Shown: piece by piece, positions 21,986 to 34,038 of the stretch | Numbering within the stretch: the first letter of the stretch is position 1 | Layout: each line of letters starts with the position of its first letter | Assembly (NCBI GenBank): GCA_031772625.1 | Contig: CM062815.1 | Location: forward strand, 602,194,505-602,258,504 | Direction of reading: 5' to 3' | DNA: 64,000 nucleotides | Source of the DNA: Pinus tabuliformis | Taxonomy: Eukaryota > Streptophyta > Pinopsida > Pinales > Pinaceae | The notes under the pieces: model-generated | What the model saw: the letters and a program-made list of their open reading frames with translations, nothing else | The model's database searches: none | Told to the model about the DNA's origin: nothing | Translations under genes and position numbers: made by a program

Positions 21986-22598
21986 TGATCCATATTTATG
22001 AAGGAACAAAATGAAATACATATATAAATAGAACATAGAGATACAACAAAAACAAAACCTCAAATCATTAATAACAAAGTACTAAAAATTGTTTGCATGC
22101 AGGATGGAAATAAACTAGCTCAGGTGATGGAAGCTTATCTATGAGAATAGATGTGATGGCTACATGCCTTATGAACTATGTTACAATGAGGCTCAAAGAC
22201 CTATTTATTATTGAGAAATAATAGAGAACCCTAAACATCCAAAAACCTAACCCTTGGAGATGAAGCGCCAAAAGTCTATGGGCCCAATTGGGGTAAATTG
22301 GTACATCAACTTCTCAGGGGTGTAAATTTGGCATATGACCTCTGTTTGATGTGTATGATACCTTGTTAGAAATATCTACCCGAGGAATACAACTTTCGAT
22401 TGTAAACCCCTATTGCTAGTTTTAGGTTTTCCCGTTTTCCAAAACAAAACTTTTTAGGTCCTCAAAACAGCTTTGAAAGTTTAGGACTCGAAAAACTACC
22501 AAAAATAGTAAATTGTGCTACAAATAAGGGAACCAAAAGAAACAATGGTGGGGGCCCAAGTGGAATAGGGGGGTGGCCACCAATATCCACCTAGATCA
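21986..22598 (-). repeat. 5' LTR of gypsy element 2
   Basis: 613 bp, TG...CA on the minus strand (TGATCTAGGTGGATATTGG ... GGATCA). It is flanked outside by the TTGAA target copy. Confidence 0.9.
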
Positions 22599-22603
22599 TT
22601 GAA

Positions 22604-22873
22604 TTACCTTAGTTGATTTATTTGCTACAACTACTTCTTCCTTGAGATATATGATTGTGTCATTCGTCTTTTTTGTCTTATTTTCTATTTCACCTAGTTG
22701 CTTCTTAACTTCATCAAGTATCTTTTTCAGGTTTTCACATTTTATTTTAAACTCCTCCAACCCAAGTTATGAGATCATAAGAAAGTTCTCATGTAAATCC
22801 CTACTGTCATCATTCCATGGATCCATCTTCCAGTAGTTAAGTATTCCTAAAGATGACCTACACAGATTCCACT
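22604..22873 (-). pseudogene. copia gag 5' part, upstream of nested gypsy
   Basis: Minus-strand frame with MDPWNDDS, DLHENFLMIS, then a charged coiled coil (LEEFKIKCENLKKILDEVKK, EIENKTKKTNDTIIYL) and VVVANKSTK at the insertion point. It is in the same frame as 16552-16797 once gypsy element 2 is removed. Just upstream lies a degraded primer site (AGTGGAATCTGTG) next to the LTR boundary at 22874. The UBN2 core of gag seems to be missing, so this copy was already internally deleted. Confidence 0.65.
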
Positions 22874-23220
22874 TGTTAGACCCAAGAGCACACTGAGAAG
22901 GCGGGGGGCGAATCAATGTGTCATCTATATTACCAATTCACAACTTTCAATCAATTAGCAATGTAACAACCAATAATAACCCTTGTAATATATCAATAAA
23001 CATAACAATGCATCATGAAAATATCCTCATGTCAACAGTTAATCAAGAGGCCATCACATCAAAGATAGACAACATTTTACATGGAAACGCATACAAGAGA
23101 AAACCATAAATTATTCATCTCCATATGGTTCAATTTATTACAATCATCTACAAGCTTCAAACTCTTGGAGGAAACCACCCCAAATATATGCAAGTTTCCA
23201 CTTGTGGTAGTCTACAACAT

Positions 23221-23364
23221 GATTGAGGCACCAACCTTGATAATGAGAAAGATCCAACTTGTTCTAGGATCCATATTGATTGAGGCACCAACCTCGACGA
23301 TGAGCAAGCTTCAACCTGCTCTAGGGTCCAACCTGATTGAGGATCTAACCTCAGGGGAGGCACC
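23221..23364. repeat. 57-bp tandem repeat, 2.5 copies
   Basis: Units at 23221-23277 and 23278-23334 both start GATTGAGGCACCAACCT and end near TCTAGGRTCCA. A third partial copy starts at 23335. The 57-bp unit keeps frame (19 codons), which is why open frames appear on both strands. No protein function is inferred. Confidence 0.85.
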
Positions 23365-23429
23365 CACCTCCTTCTTCAACTCCTTGTGGACCTTTTTTAA
23401 AAATATTTCAAACTAGATCCAGCATTGTC

Positions 23430-23560
23430 TTCTATATTTATATTTTAATAAATAAAAATAATCACAACCTATAATCATTGTTACCACCATCATAACCTGT
23501 ACATACTATCACCATCATCACAACCTGTACACATTGTCACTACAATTATTTCGATTGAAC
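23430..23560. repeat. CATCATAACCTGTACA imperfect repeats
   Basis: Tandem variants of ACTATCACCATCATCACAAC/CTGTACA in two to three copies between about 23485 and 23545. Low-complexity DNA within the long copia LTR. Confidence 0.6.
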
Positions 23561-26112
23561 TTGCAAACAATTTCAATACAATCACTACCACAAACCATCA
23601 TATCAATCACTATCATTGGCTATCATACTTTTTTCCATACTCTAGTCCAACTAGTTCATCAATCTTGTCACACAAACACCTTGGAAAATTTTCTCACCAT
23701 TATCCAAAACCACTATGACTAACTCTTAAACCCTCAAAACCATATAATTAAGGTTATGGTCACCAAAAATATGCCGACAAGGCTTTTGATGCCTTTGAAT
23801 GCATCCACTTCAGAGCCTTGATCATGGATCTTCTTCCAAAATCCAATTTGGACCAATAATGAGCTAAAAAAAACCCATAAAAACCATACAAAGCAATGAA
23901 TTAAATTAAATTCTCTACAAGTTTCCTTTTTCTAGTTGTGCTTCTATAAAGTGCCACTTTCTAGCATCGGTGCTAAAAAATTGTACATTGTCATGTTGTT
24001 AATAGTGCAACAGAATGGTCCACGAGGTCTTGGATAGATGGTGATCGATTGCTCTATTAAGACACTCCTTGATGTGAAGTCACTGGTTCAATTCCTTGCC
24101 CCAATTGGGGTGATATATTGGACATGATGAAGATGTAGTCCTACCAAGCTTAAAAAAAACAAATTAGTGCAGCAAAATGAAGCCTATTAAAGTAAATAAA
24201 ATAATAATGATCTTGTTCACCACTGAGACTCGAACCTATGACCTCAGATTTCCCATAATAATCCCATAACAATCATGCTATCTGATGGAGCTTTTTATAC
24301 CATGCTCTCAGCCTAACTTTGTTATAAATTTCATTCCATATGGGTCATGGATCAAACTCATGGTGAATATCCCTTTGACCAAATGTGTTAGTTAATATGA
24401 GTCCAATTGTATATCTCTACTCGCCAGTGCACACCCAACTCAGTCGTCATGGCCAAATCAATGGTAGCCATACCTGGCACCTCCAATCCCACGCCAAAAC
24501 TGGATGTTGTTACAAATAGATATCATGCCAAAATCATCACCGATCTCTCCTTTATATCTTTCACTACATAATCACCAAGTAGATTTCCTTTGTGATATCT
24601 CTACCAAATGTATCTAAGGTATCACCAAAATTGGATTTTGCGTCCACAAAATTGAGCTTAAACCAAAACTAGACTTTCAAAGGCATAAAAATAGATTATT
24701 GTTGAAGCAACCTTTCCAGCTACACCGAGTTCAGAGGTATGCTTTCTATTGATGCTTCGACTATAATAAGATCAATGGAACCATTTCTTGTAATTATTTC
24801 ATGCTTAGAGTGAACCAAAACAATAAAACTTAAACCAAACTCCCTAGCCTCACTCCAGAACTGTATCAACTTCTTATGTCTTAACATGATCGAGTGTATG
24901 TTTCAATGATGATCGGGCCCCTATATTTATATTAACAAATTCATCATGGGGCTTGAGGTAAGCCGACCATGGAAACATTGATCATGCTTGAGATTACGGA
25001 GTCAAGTCAACGTTCATTTCAATTAGAGTCATATGACCTTACTCACATCACCTTACCCACGCCCAAAGTGCTCATATTATGCCATTAAAATTCATGCAAT
25101 ATGATTGTTTCGTATGACCATTCTTTGTGCCATATTCATACTTCTCAACTTTATCTCATGTGACCACATCATTATCCCAGGTGACCTTGTCTTGGGGGGC
25201 CATTGGTTTCCTACATGATAATTTCAACATGACATCATCATGCCACATGGCAGCCCATGAGGGGTGACACGTGTTACCCATTTTTGGAATTTCCACCAAT
25301 TAAAACTTTCAAAATTTTCCAGCCACCTGGAAGACCCTAGTGGTGCCACGCCATCATGTTGATGTCAGCTACTGACATGTCATGCCACATTGTTGCCACA
25401 TCATACATGCTACCATGTCATGACCTGTACTTTTCTACCACATGCCCAAGCTTCCATGTCATCGATGAGGGGGTAAAGGGTCTACATGTCATGTGGGTCG
25501 AAATCATCACTATTGACCAACAATGTATGCCACATGTCTTGTATGTCCACTTAGATCTACCACCTATGTATCAACTATTTATTGGCTCTGTAGAATGTGT
25601 TGAATGTCATGCAACTTGTGACATCATCCACCATCCACTTTCTCATGGTTTTTGGAGTCATTTTATTAGTGAGAAGGACTATGTTCTTTAACATGTTAAA
25701 ATTCATGCAAGTTCTGTTGAAATCTTGCATTGACCTAGTCTATGAGCCATGATGCGCCTGAAAGGTGAGCACTCTTTAACATATCAATAAATTGAGTTTT
25801 TTTCTTATACTTTGGACCTCCAACTAATGCTAATTTTCAAATGGCCATAACTTTTCATCTACAAGGATTTTTCTAGAGTGGGATATACCATTAGAAAGTT
25901 ATCGCTGAGACCTATATAACCATGTTGTTTATAGGATCACCAAGAATTCATATGTTATTAAAAAAACTCAATAAATTTTAAGCTTCCTTGGAATTCACCT
26001 AATGAAGGTATGCAAGATGTCCAGCTATCATATTTCTTCCTATGATCTATAAATGATGTTGTTGTTGTCTCATACATTTCCTTTGGCATCAATGACAACA
26101 CAATGCGCAACA

Positions 26113-28195
26113 CCTTGTCACATGTCCTAGAGATTCTAGTATATTGAACATGGGTGTACGCAATTTGAAAAGGATACAAATCTCAATTTTAAATCAAAGT
26201 TTATTTTGAGTTCTCTTAGGATATTGAATGGAGTGCATAAAAAAATTGTGCACCTTTCTGCAAGAAATACTAAGAGTGGAGGTGAATCATTATTTTATTG
26301 ATATTAGTAATTTTTATCTTTTAAAACATTTGATACATATAATTCATGAAACATGGATCTTTATATAAGAAAAACTTACACAGTTTTTCTTTGTAAATAT
26401 TTTGTAAAATTCCTTATACAAAGTAAGCACCAACTTACCACTTCTGTAGGCACCGATATACAGGAGATTCCAATCTCCAAGTTGAGCACCAAATTAGAAA
26501 CTTTATAGGAACCAACATATAGGAGACTCCAATCCCCTAGTTGAGCACCAATTTAACAAATTAGTAGGAACCAACATACTTCTTCATTTTTTTTCCTTGG
26601 ACCTATCAATAACAATTCTTGTTTTCCTTTCTTCGATGACCTACCATGGTCAAACTATTCAACAACAAGCTTCACATTTCTCCTTAACTTCTCCACAAAA
26701 CTGGTCTTCTACTATATTGATCACATGTTAATATTTTAGTATATTGTTCTTTCACTATTTATCCTCAATATTTTTCCATCCATCCACACTCTCCTCCAAG
26801 TATATCTTCTTCCACATAGCCTTACTCACATGATTTGTTCTAGGAATTTATTCTCTTCCACTCCTTTGTTGACACAAGGTGAACAACATTCTGTTGGAGC
26901 CATCACCTTTAGCCATTATAAGCTTAGTAGATGGAGTGGATATACATGTTTCAGTGCATAATACAAATATACATGTGGCCTAGTCCTCAAAATTATATGA
27001 GCACTAAGAACCATCAAGTATAGCAAGAGTAGATATTTATTTTTGTTTGTGGAAAAACCTGTGAACAGTTATAGAAACCAACATTTCGGACTAGCTTAGT
27101 GAGTCCATCATCAGGGCAATGAGATTTGTATTTTGAGAAGAGAGCATGAAATTATGGAGCTATTAATAGTTAATTAAAAAAATATTCAATGTTTTCTTTT
27201 ATTGTCGGCTTACAAATGACTAACTAATTAATAATTATTTCTTTATTAATTTATATGTATATTAATTTGTTTATTATTATTACTAATTTATTTTTATTTT
27301 TATTTTTATTTATTTTTATTTTTTTTAATAAGAAGAAATCCATCCTTAATTTTTAGTTAGGCATGAAGAATTAAATAAATTTCATTAGAGATTTTCGTGG
27401 AGTAGCTCTAAGAATTTGAGGTATTTGATCCTTTTCAAACAAATTTTCAAAGTTATTTGAAAATATTACATGGATATACTTTAAAAAAACGTGTAATCTC
27501 TTTGAATATTTCTAATGTTAGATATGGCTAGAAAAGGGTTTGACCAATTTATGGTGTCTCCAAATAATGTGAAGTAATATCCTATCAAGCTTTGGATGAG
27601 AGTCATGGATGACTGAAATGAGAAACCCTTTATGTCTCTGTAAAAATTTGCAGCCTTGAAATCAGAGCTAAGAGCCTTGCCCTCCACAACAGTTTAGAGT
27701 GCACAGTCCACCTTAAAGATTCCTCGATCTCCTCAGACCTATAACAAGACTTTATTTTGGCATGTTCAAGTCTTCCTTAAAGCACAAAGAAACAAGTTTG
27801 AAAAACTCTAAAAACTATCCCCAAAACAGTTGTAAATAGATCCTACTAAAGCTCAGTTAGGAGGAGAGAATTCTTCTTCTTGGTTTATCCTCTCCTTTTA
27901 TTGGCTCAATTTTTCTCCTCCTCCTCTCCAAGATTATATCTAAATTAGATGCTTGAGTTGAGTGCTAAACTCCTCTACATAACTCTTATTTATAATGTTT
28001 GGGCATCTAAGTTGGGTTGACTTGTGCAAATCTTGTGCACATAATAGGATATTATAAAATCTACTTCTCCTTAACCGTGAGATGTTAGAAGGCACGCCAT
28101 ATATTGTTGGAAAGGTCTCGAGATATGATATTTTTTTGTGTAACTTTCTCTTTCATTTGGACTACCTTTGACATTAATAATAACCTGTTTCAACA
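26113..28195 (-). other. copia-family LTR edge and AT-rich DNA
   Basis: The right end (28191-28195, CAACA) is followed by ATCTCCCCCTTTG. On the minus strand this is a polypurine tract abutting TGTTGAAACAGG, the start of a copia-type 3' LTR. Its left end is not resolved. A 59-bp repeat lies at 26424-26580 and a T/A-rich low-complexity stretch at 27240-27330. No gene is visible. Confidence 0.5.
26424..26580. repeat. 59-bp tandem repeat, about 2.6 copies
   Basis: Copies start at 26424, 26483 and 26542 with TRAGCACCAAYTTA, each carrying TAGGMACCRAYATAYAGGAGA. The regular 59-bp spacing is clear. No coding potential. Confidence 0.85.
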
Positions 28196-28209
28196 ATCTC
28201 CCCCTTTGT

Positions 28210-30300
28210 TATTGATGAAAACACTTTGATATTAGCCTCTACTAACAACTACGCCCCTTATCTTCATTCTCTCCATATTTCAGATCATCTTCTCCCCCTG
28301 TCTACATTCTCTCCCCATTTGACATCAATAGAAAAGGGTGCTTCCCCTATCTGCATCATTTCAACACTTCCTAATAGGTGTTCCTCTTTTTCTATCACTT
28401 AGGACTTCTCCCCCTGACATTATACTTCCCAAGGACATTTGAATCAAACATCTTGTTATATTTCTTTTCAAGTATCTTGCTTAAGGTGTCTAGTATTTCC
28501 TTTCCTTCTATGTCTTCAATGCAATATTAAAACTTCAAAGTGTTCAATGGCTCCTCACCTTTTATGTATCCATTCCCAAAACTAGTTTTAATGCCATAAG
28601 AAGCCAACACCATGTAGTATAGTGTCACATCCAATTCCCACACATCATCAATGATATGTCAAGCCTAAGGATCACTTTGGTGTAGTAAAAATAGGATCAC
28701 TAAGAGACCTTCAAAGCTCATCATTGTTTCTCTCAAACACCTTGCTAACATTGAAGTTAGAAGTCTTAACTATTCCATCGCAAACGACAAAAAGGTTTTC
28801 TAGTTTGACATCTCCTTTTCCAAATTATACTTGCACGTTATGACTCCTTTACCTCGCCACGTTTTTCTTCAAGCCAAGTTGGGAAACGTAATTTTCCTTC
28901 CATTATCATTCAATGTGGTTAATTTCCTATTAGGAGAATAGATGAATTTAATGTTTATTTCCATGTAAAATGGCATCAAAGACCTGAATATGTTTTTCAT
29001 ATCTTTTCAACATATATCGTTTCCCCATTTCCTCGTATGAAATTTCAACCTTTATAGAACCACGAAGTTGCCACTCATCAATCATCAGTATGGAATTGAA
29101 TGGCAATGTAGCCTACATATTTCCATAGTAGGGTTGAGATGCAAGTATCGACCAAAATTTTATCTACACTATATATGATGAATATTTCCTAGGGAAAAGA
29201 TAATAATTGGACCTTGAATATTCATGTTTCCATGCAACTCAGAGTGGTATGGTAGTCAAATATGCCCTTCTAGTCATTTCTATTATACATCATATCTTCC
29301 TCTAAACTAAGAATCATGCAAAAAACACTTCAAAGTCCATGCATGTCAATCACTTATTAACATCTTTCTAGTTATGGTCATTCTTGGAAAGAGGTTTAGT
29401 GTGGATTTTCATATGACTACTTGTAATTTTCCTTGGCTTTAGACCAAGAAATTTTAGGATCTCCAAAAATTTATTTAACTTGTTTATTTCTTCATAATAA
29501 ATTACAGTGGGACAATTTCTTTTAAACAAGGAAAATGCATCATTTATTGTCTTTTGTATCTTGTGCAAGTACGTAGGTAGAGAAGGAACATTTACAAATG
29601 GCTTATAACTTGCCAAAATTTCTACCTCAAATTTGGAATACACATGTGCTTGACGTGTGTCATTTAGAATTTTTTCCTCCTTGTCAAACACATTGGCTAG
29701 GATGGATATATATCTCCTCAAAATGTTACACCTAAAAAGGAATATTATTGAGAGCCCCTTTATTTAAAGTATGCCAATTCTTCCTTATTATATTCCATGG
29801 CACCCTGATTAAGTACCCACTTGAATCCAATAGTTTTAGTGCAACCATTCTTAGAAGCACTACTATTCTAGTTAAGATTATATAAATTTATCAAGAATTT
29901 TTCTGATGGAAGCAAAGATTTCCCTCTTCGTCTCATTTTCATGTAGTTCTCCATGTGAAGTGGCATTCAAAAGGTTCTTATGTAGGGTTTCAAACCATCC
30001 ACTTCCCAATCTTTTCATATATAATATTGCAAACTTGTGTTCAGGAGTGCAATAATATTCTTCTATATTATAGGAACTTGGTTGAGGATACTCGAGAGGA
30101 AACTTATGAGTATTTGGTTACTGGAATTATGTGTGATTTGTCTTGTTCTCTTAAGGGGAACCATGTCACCGGTTTCTCAACATCAATCTTATAATCAACC
30201 CAGAAAGAACATGAATATTCCACTAAATCCAAGAAACGAAAGTGTGAACAACTTCCATATCAACAACGTTTTCTTTTTCACATATTTTTCCCAAAAAATC
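28210..30300 (-). pseudogene. unidentified decayed coding stretch upstream of copia LTR
   Basis: Reading the minus strand toward the polypurine tract at 28196-28207, several protein-like blocks appear with stops and shifts between them. At about 29900-30180: VEKPVTWFPLRENK and KFAILYMKRLGSGWFETLHK. At 29368-29721, a 117-residue open stretch without an ATG: VPSLPTYLHKIQKTINDAFS and KFLEILKFLGLKPRKITSSH. At about 28750-28830: NLFVVCDGIVKTSN. I recognise no family. Position between a pol-type region and a 3' LTR would suit an extra ORF of a Sirevirus-like copia element, but that is inference. Confidence 0.3.
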
Positions 30301-31296
30301 CCTTCAAAAAATAAAATTTATTATTTATAGACTCTAGTACAAGAGACAAAAAATTTAATCCATATCATGGAAACTCCTCTACAACCTTCATGTGATTAGT
30401 ATATAGTCAAAATAGAACATCATATTGCATAGTATATACTTCCCTTTCTTCAACTACCTCAAAGCATTCAACCTTGTATATACTTGAGGAATATATCAAC
30501 AATTTAGACCTGTATCTTGGGCATATAGATCCGTATTTGGATCTTCTTGTTTTCTTCTTCACGCCTTGGTGTATTTTTCTATATGCTTGAAGACAGTCGT
30601 TGGACCACAGTGGTCGAACTTTAAAAGAGAGAAGAGTCTGGTAATTATGTCAATAGGAATTTTATTTTTTGGCTTGGGGTGGGCAAACAATATTCACCCT
30701 AGTGAATTTGAATGCATGGATTTGATCCTTCCAACCTATTAGTGTCAGTATTTTCATACTGCCATCAGTGATCAAAAATCCTCTTTTCATATTCATATTA
30801 GGGTCTCACTCATAAATTTTTGTCACTCCACCTAGGTCCTCATTCAAAAATTTACTCACTGATGGTAGCCCTAGTCAAAAAACCTCACTCACCTACACTC
30901 CATCTACCTCCCTTGACCTTTTCCCATGCACATTCCTCTCATTTCCCTCTCCTAGGGTTTTGATGACATCTTTCTTGGTTTCATGACCTCCATGGCTAAA
31001 TCATCAACAAAACTTGTATCCTGATGCTCTTACGCCTTCCCCTATCCTTAATATACCTTCCTAAACACTTCCCATCACTCTTATCCCTCAAAATCATCAT
31101 TTTTCTACAAACCCTAGCCTATTGCTATGCTTTTGACACTTTTCTAGACTAGGCCTATGTTTCGCCCTTTTGGACCCCTTCCCCTCACTCAATCCTTAAA
31201 ATTATAGTTTCCCTTACTTCTTAACATCCCTCCCTATGTCCCAAAATTTTCCTAAGAATTTAGAAACCCCCTATCCCCTTTATTTCCCTTCATTCC

Positions 31297-31340
31297 TATA
31301 AATTTCCCAAATCCCTTATTTTGCCTACACTAAACCCTAA
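31297..31340 (+). promoter_or_regulatory. TATA box and telo-box-like motif in LTR
   Basis: TATAAAT at 31297-31303 is followed 29 bases later by AAACCCTAA (31332-31340), a motif frequent near plant transcription starts. An ATG follows at 31370. The same arrangement is conserved in the right LTR (34598-34604, 34633-34641, 34671), as expected for a genuine LTR promoter and leader. Confidence 0.55.
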
Positions 31341-31369
31341 TTTCCTCTCCCACTGAGCTAGGGTTGGCT

Positions 31370-31669
31370 ATGGAATCAGAGACATTTGAGCAGAGGAGGC
31401 CTAACGGAGGCCATTTCAGAAAGTATGAGGCCATTCCAACTCATAAACATCATGTCTCCATCATTTTTCAAGAATTCATTCCAAGGGACAAATCATTTGC
31501 CACACATAGGGCTAATTTTTCTTCAAATTATGTTTCCAACCAAATAGAGATGAATTTTACAAAAGTGAGAGAGGTTTTTATCCATAATAGTCCAAGGATG
31601 AAACTCCTCCTTCATGTTTTACACAGGTGTTATGGTTTTGGAGAAATGTCAAAAATACAGTTGCTATAA
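31370..31669 (+). CDS. short ORF inside the LTR, unknown protein
   Basis: 99 codons starting MESETFEQRRPNGGHF, downstream of the TATA/telo-box block. Contains KYEAIPTHKHHVSIIFQEF and a basic C-terminal half. No signal peptide, membrane segment or known motif. The second LTR copy keeps the first 60 codons and then has a stop where this copy reads on, so either the frame is decaying or its openness here is chance. Function unknown. Confidence 0.3.
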   Translation: MESETFEQRRPNGGHFRKYEAIPTHKHHVSIIFQEFIPRDKSFATHRANFSSNYVSNQIEMNFTKVREVFIHNSPRMKLLLHVLHRCYGFGEMSKIQLL

Positions 31670-33023
31670 GAGAGTTGTTTCACTTCTAGAGTGACCTTGG
31701 GAACATCAATTTGTATACTAGCGGGAGTGTCCAAATGACTTTATTGATGAGTCAAATTATAACTAGACCCAAACTTATTTCTAATGAGCTATCATGAAAT
31801 CAATTTGGAGTTGAGGAAGACCACTAAAAGTTTCCTGCAAAATCACACTTCATTTCTGCACCCTCATTCTGTACTTTTTGACCAATCTTGGGTAAATGAA
31901 GTTTTGGAGGGTCAAATCAAGCCCATTTTGAAAAATAAAAGCATATTTGGAAACTATACTCGATAATATTTCCCATGAGCTATCCTGGGCTCAATTTGGA
32001 CATCGGGAAGGCAGGAAAAAGTGGGTCTAAATATGGCGCCGTGTGTTTGACAGTTCGCCTAGTTTTTCACTATTCTTCTCCAAATTTGATTTTTACCGAT
32101 GAGAATTCAATATTTTACTCATGTAATTGATATGATTGATGTAATTATCATGTTTTTACTATTACCTAGGGTAATTACATTAGGTAAATGGCCTCTATGA
32201 GGTGTAATGAATCAGTTCATTTTAATTAGGGAAGAGTCACTTTGACCACCCTACACTCTAGCTATCAGTTCATATTTTGGTGGAAATACTCCTCTCATGG
32301 ATTCGACCCCTGATGGATGGGAGGAGTTTTTTTGAGACATAAATATTGTATTTTTCAGTCTTTTCAAAGGTTGGACTCAGTTTGATATTGTAGTATTGAT
32401 CAGAGGCACTAGTGTAATCAGTATTTGGCAGAATTTAATGAATGAGTTGCAGCTATTTTGGTGGGATTTCTGTGGCATGGTATTTTGATATTGTTTCTTG
32501 TTTAGTTACATGTGTGTGAATGTTTTGTATCTTCCATGATCCATTTCACTTCTAAATGTGTTTTATTTTCAAGGTGTGATAAGCATAATTCATCTTCTAT
32601 GCTCTGTTTTGGGAAAATCATCATAAATTGTTTCATTTCTTCAGTTTAAAAAGAATCCATGATTTTCATGCTCTTTTTAGCACCTCACCAATATAAACCA
32701 TTTCATAAATATACTACAAACTGTCAAAGTAACTTTCCTACCTTGCCCTATCATATGTCTGCAATTCTTATTCTCTCATGCCCTGACCTATTTCACTCTC
32801 TGACCTAATTGACTCATCCAGTGACTACCCCAATCAAATCAAACCAAAACCATGAGCAACTATATCTAACCTAAAACCCTAATCCATCCAACCCTCTTGG
32901 TTGTGATCCTTGGGAGAGAGCCATCTCCGGCTTCGTAGGGCTAGCTACCAAGTCAAACGATTGGTCTGTGGTTACCTCAACTAGACTCTTCCTTAGCCTT
33001 GGAGATCCAGAGGAGTGATAACA

Positions 33024-34038
33024 TACTGGCCTCATTGTCGGGGACCGAAAGTTCTATCTTTCCTAGGAAAGAATGACAATGACTTAGATCCAGTTGTTGA
33101 TGGTGGACAGCAGTCGGACACAAGAAGGTCGAATCATCCACCTGGCGGATCCATTGTTCAAGATCTTGAGATTCAAAGTTCAGAGTGACTTCAATGCCAA
33201 AGAATCCAGATTTCAGAGAATTGATGGTAATCACAGATGATAGGGTATGTGGAAAATCCTTTATCTAGTGAAATATTACTAACTTTAAGGAATGAGTTAG
33301 CAGAATTTCAGATTGATCAAAATTTCTCAACATCAATATTTCGTTGTTTGAAATCCAGCCGACTCACACCTTAAAGTAAAAATTGTTTTCTTGGTTTATT
33401 TGCTAAAAGATTAGAAAATGAAATTGAACTATTGGATGTTCATATTGAATCATATGATTTCCAAGATCCTAAACAGTTCTCGGAAACTCCCCCTCCTCCC
33501 AAAGAAGAAAAGGTAAGGCTGCCCTTGGATGGTTGGATTGAAGGATGTTTTGATTTACAACAGGGATGTGACAATCTCCAGCCGAGAGCATATGTTAATG
33601 AGTTGGGGCAACAGACAAAATCTGGTTTTTATGATCCTATAGCAGCATATATAAATATTTCCTTAGTTTGAATGACAAACCAGATTTCCTTTTACAAGGA
33701 CAGAGGTATTATGTGTATATCTTGTTGGTAGAATTTCCAATTATGTTCTAGTTCAAGCACTATCAAACAACCTCATCATTACAACAAGTGCTGGACTGGT
33801 TGATTTGGCACTTTAGTATCACTTTATTTAGGGCTTTTGCAGTAGATTAGTGTAGGATAAGTGTGCAATAAGTTTGTTGGACAAGCATCCTTCAGCATCT
33901 AGCTTACAGTAAGCAGTGTATGAGTTTTCAGTGTTCAGTTTGGTTGTAATTTTTTTACCGTATTGGCCCACATGGTTATACACTTGGTCTATGGTGTTCT
34001 TGAAACCTCCAAGGAGCTTCCATCCCCAATAAGGCCGA
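33024..34038 (+). other. interior of the 2.29-kb-LTR element
   Basis: After the primer-site-like segment (33026-33045) the plus strand has a frame SGTESSIFLGKNDNDLDPVV (about 33040-33100). After stops it has an 80-codon open stretch at 33432-33671 (FSETPPPPKEEKVRLPLDGW; CDNLQPRAYVNELGQQTKSG). No gag or pol motif is present. It may be a decayed element-specific ORF or a captured host-gene fragment; I do not recognise it. No clear polypurine tract precedes 34039. Confidence 0.45.

Larger units (their letters stand above)
16798..22603 (-). mobile_element. Ty3/gypsy element 2, nested in copia gag
   Basis: A 5796-bp minus-strand element (16803-22598) with 613-bp LTRs at 16803-17415 and 21986-22598. 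A near-perfect target duplication flanks it (CTGAA 16798-16802; TTGAA 22599-22603). A tRNA-Met primer site TGGTATCAGAGTGG (21971-21984) and a purine-rich tract (17416-17431) are present. Gag, protease, RT, RNase H and integrase are all traceable in the gypsy order. Removing the element and one target copy rejoins a single open copia gag frame across the site, which proves the nesting. LTR mismatch is about 13% over the first 145 bases by hand, so this insertion is older than element 1. Confidence 0.93.
22874..26112 (-). repeat. long copia LTR (probable 5' LTR)
   Basis: The left boundary is TGTTAGACCCAAGAGCACAC next to a decayed tRNA-Met primer site. The right boundary is GCGCAACA. The last 419 bp (25694-26112) match the polypurine-tract-adjacent fragment at 10565-10994, which supports a single LTR of about 3.2 kb reading on the minus strand. 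An alternative reading is an LTR of 2820 bp (22874-25693, TGTTAG...TTTAACA) abutting a separate 419-bp repeat. No matching target duplication was found outside. It contains the repeats at 23221 and about 23460, and TGACATCA/GCCACGTGGCA-like motifs near 25220-25380. Confidence 0.5.
30737..33023 (+). repeat. 5' LTR, 2287 bp
   Basis: Pairs along its whole length with 34039-36328. It carries a promoter-like block and a short ORF at 31297-31669 (listed separately). Confidence 0.9.
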
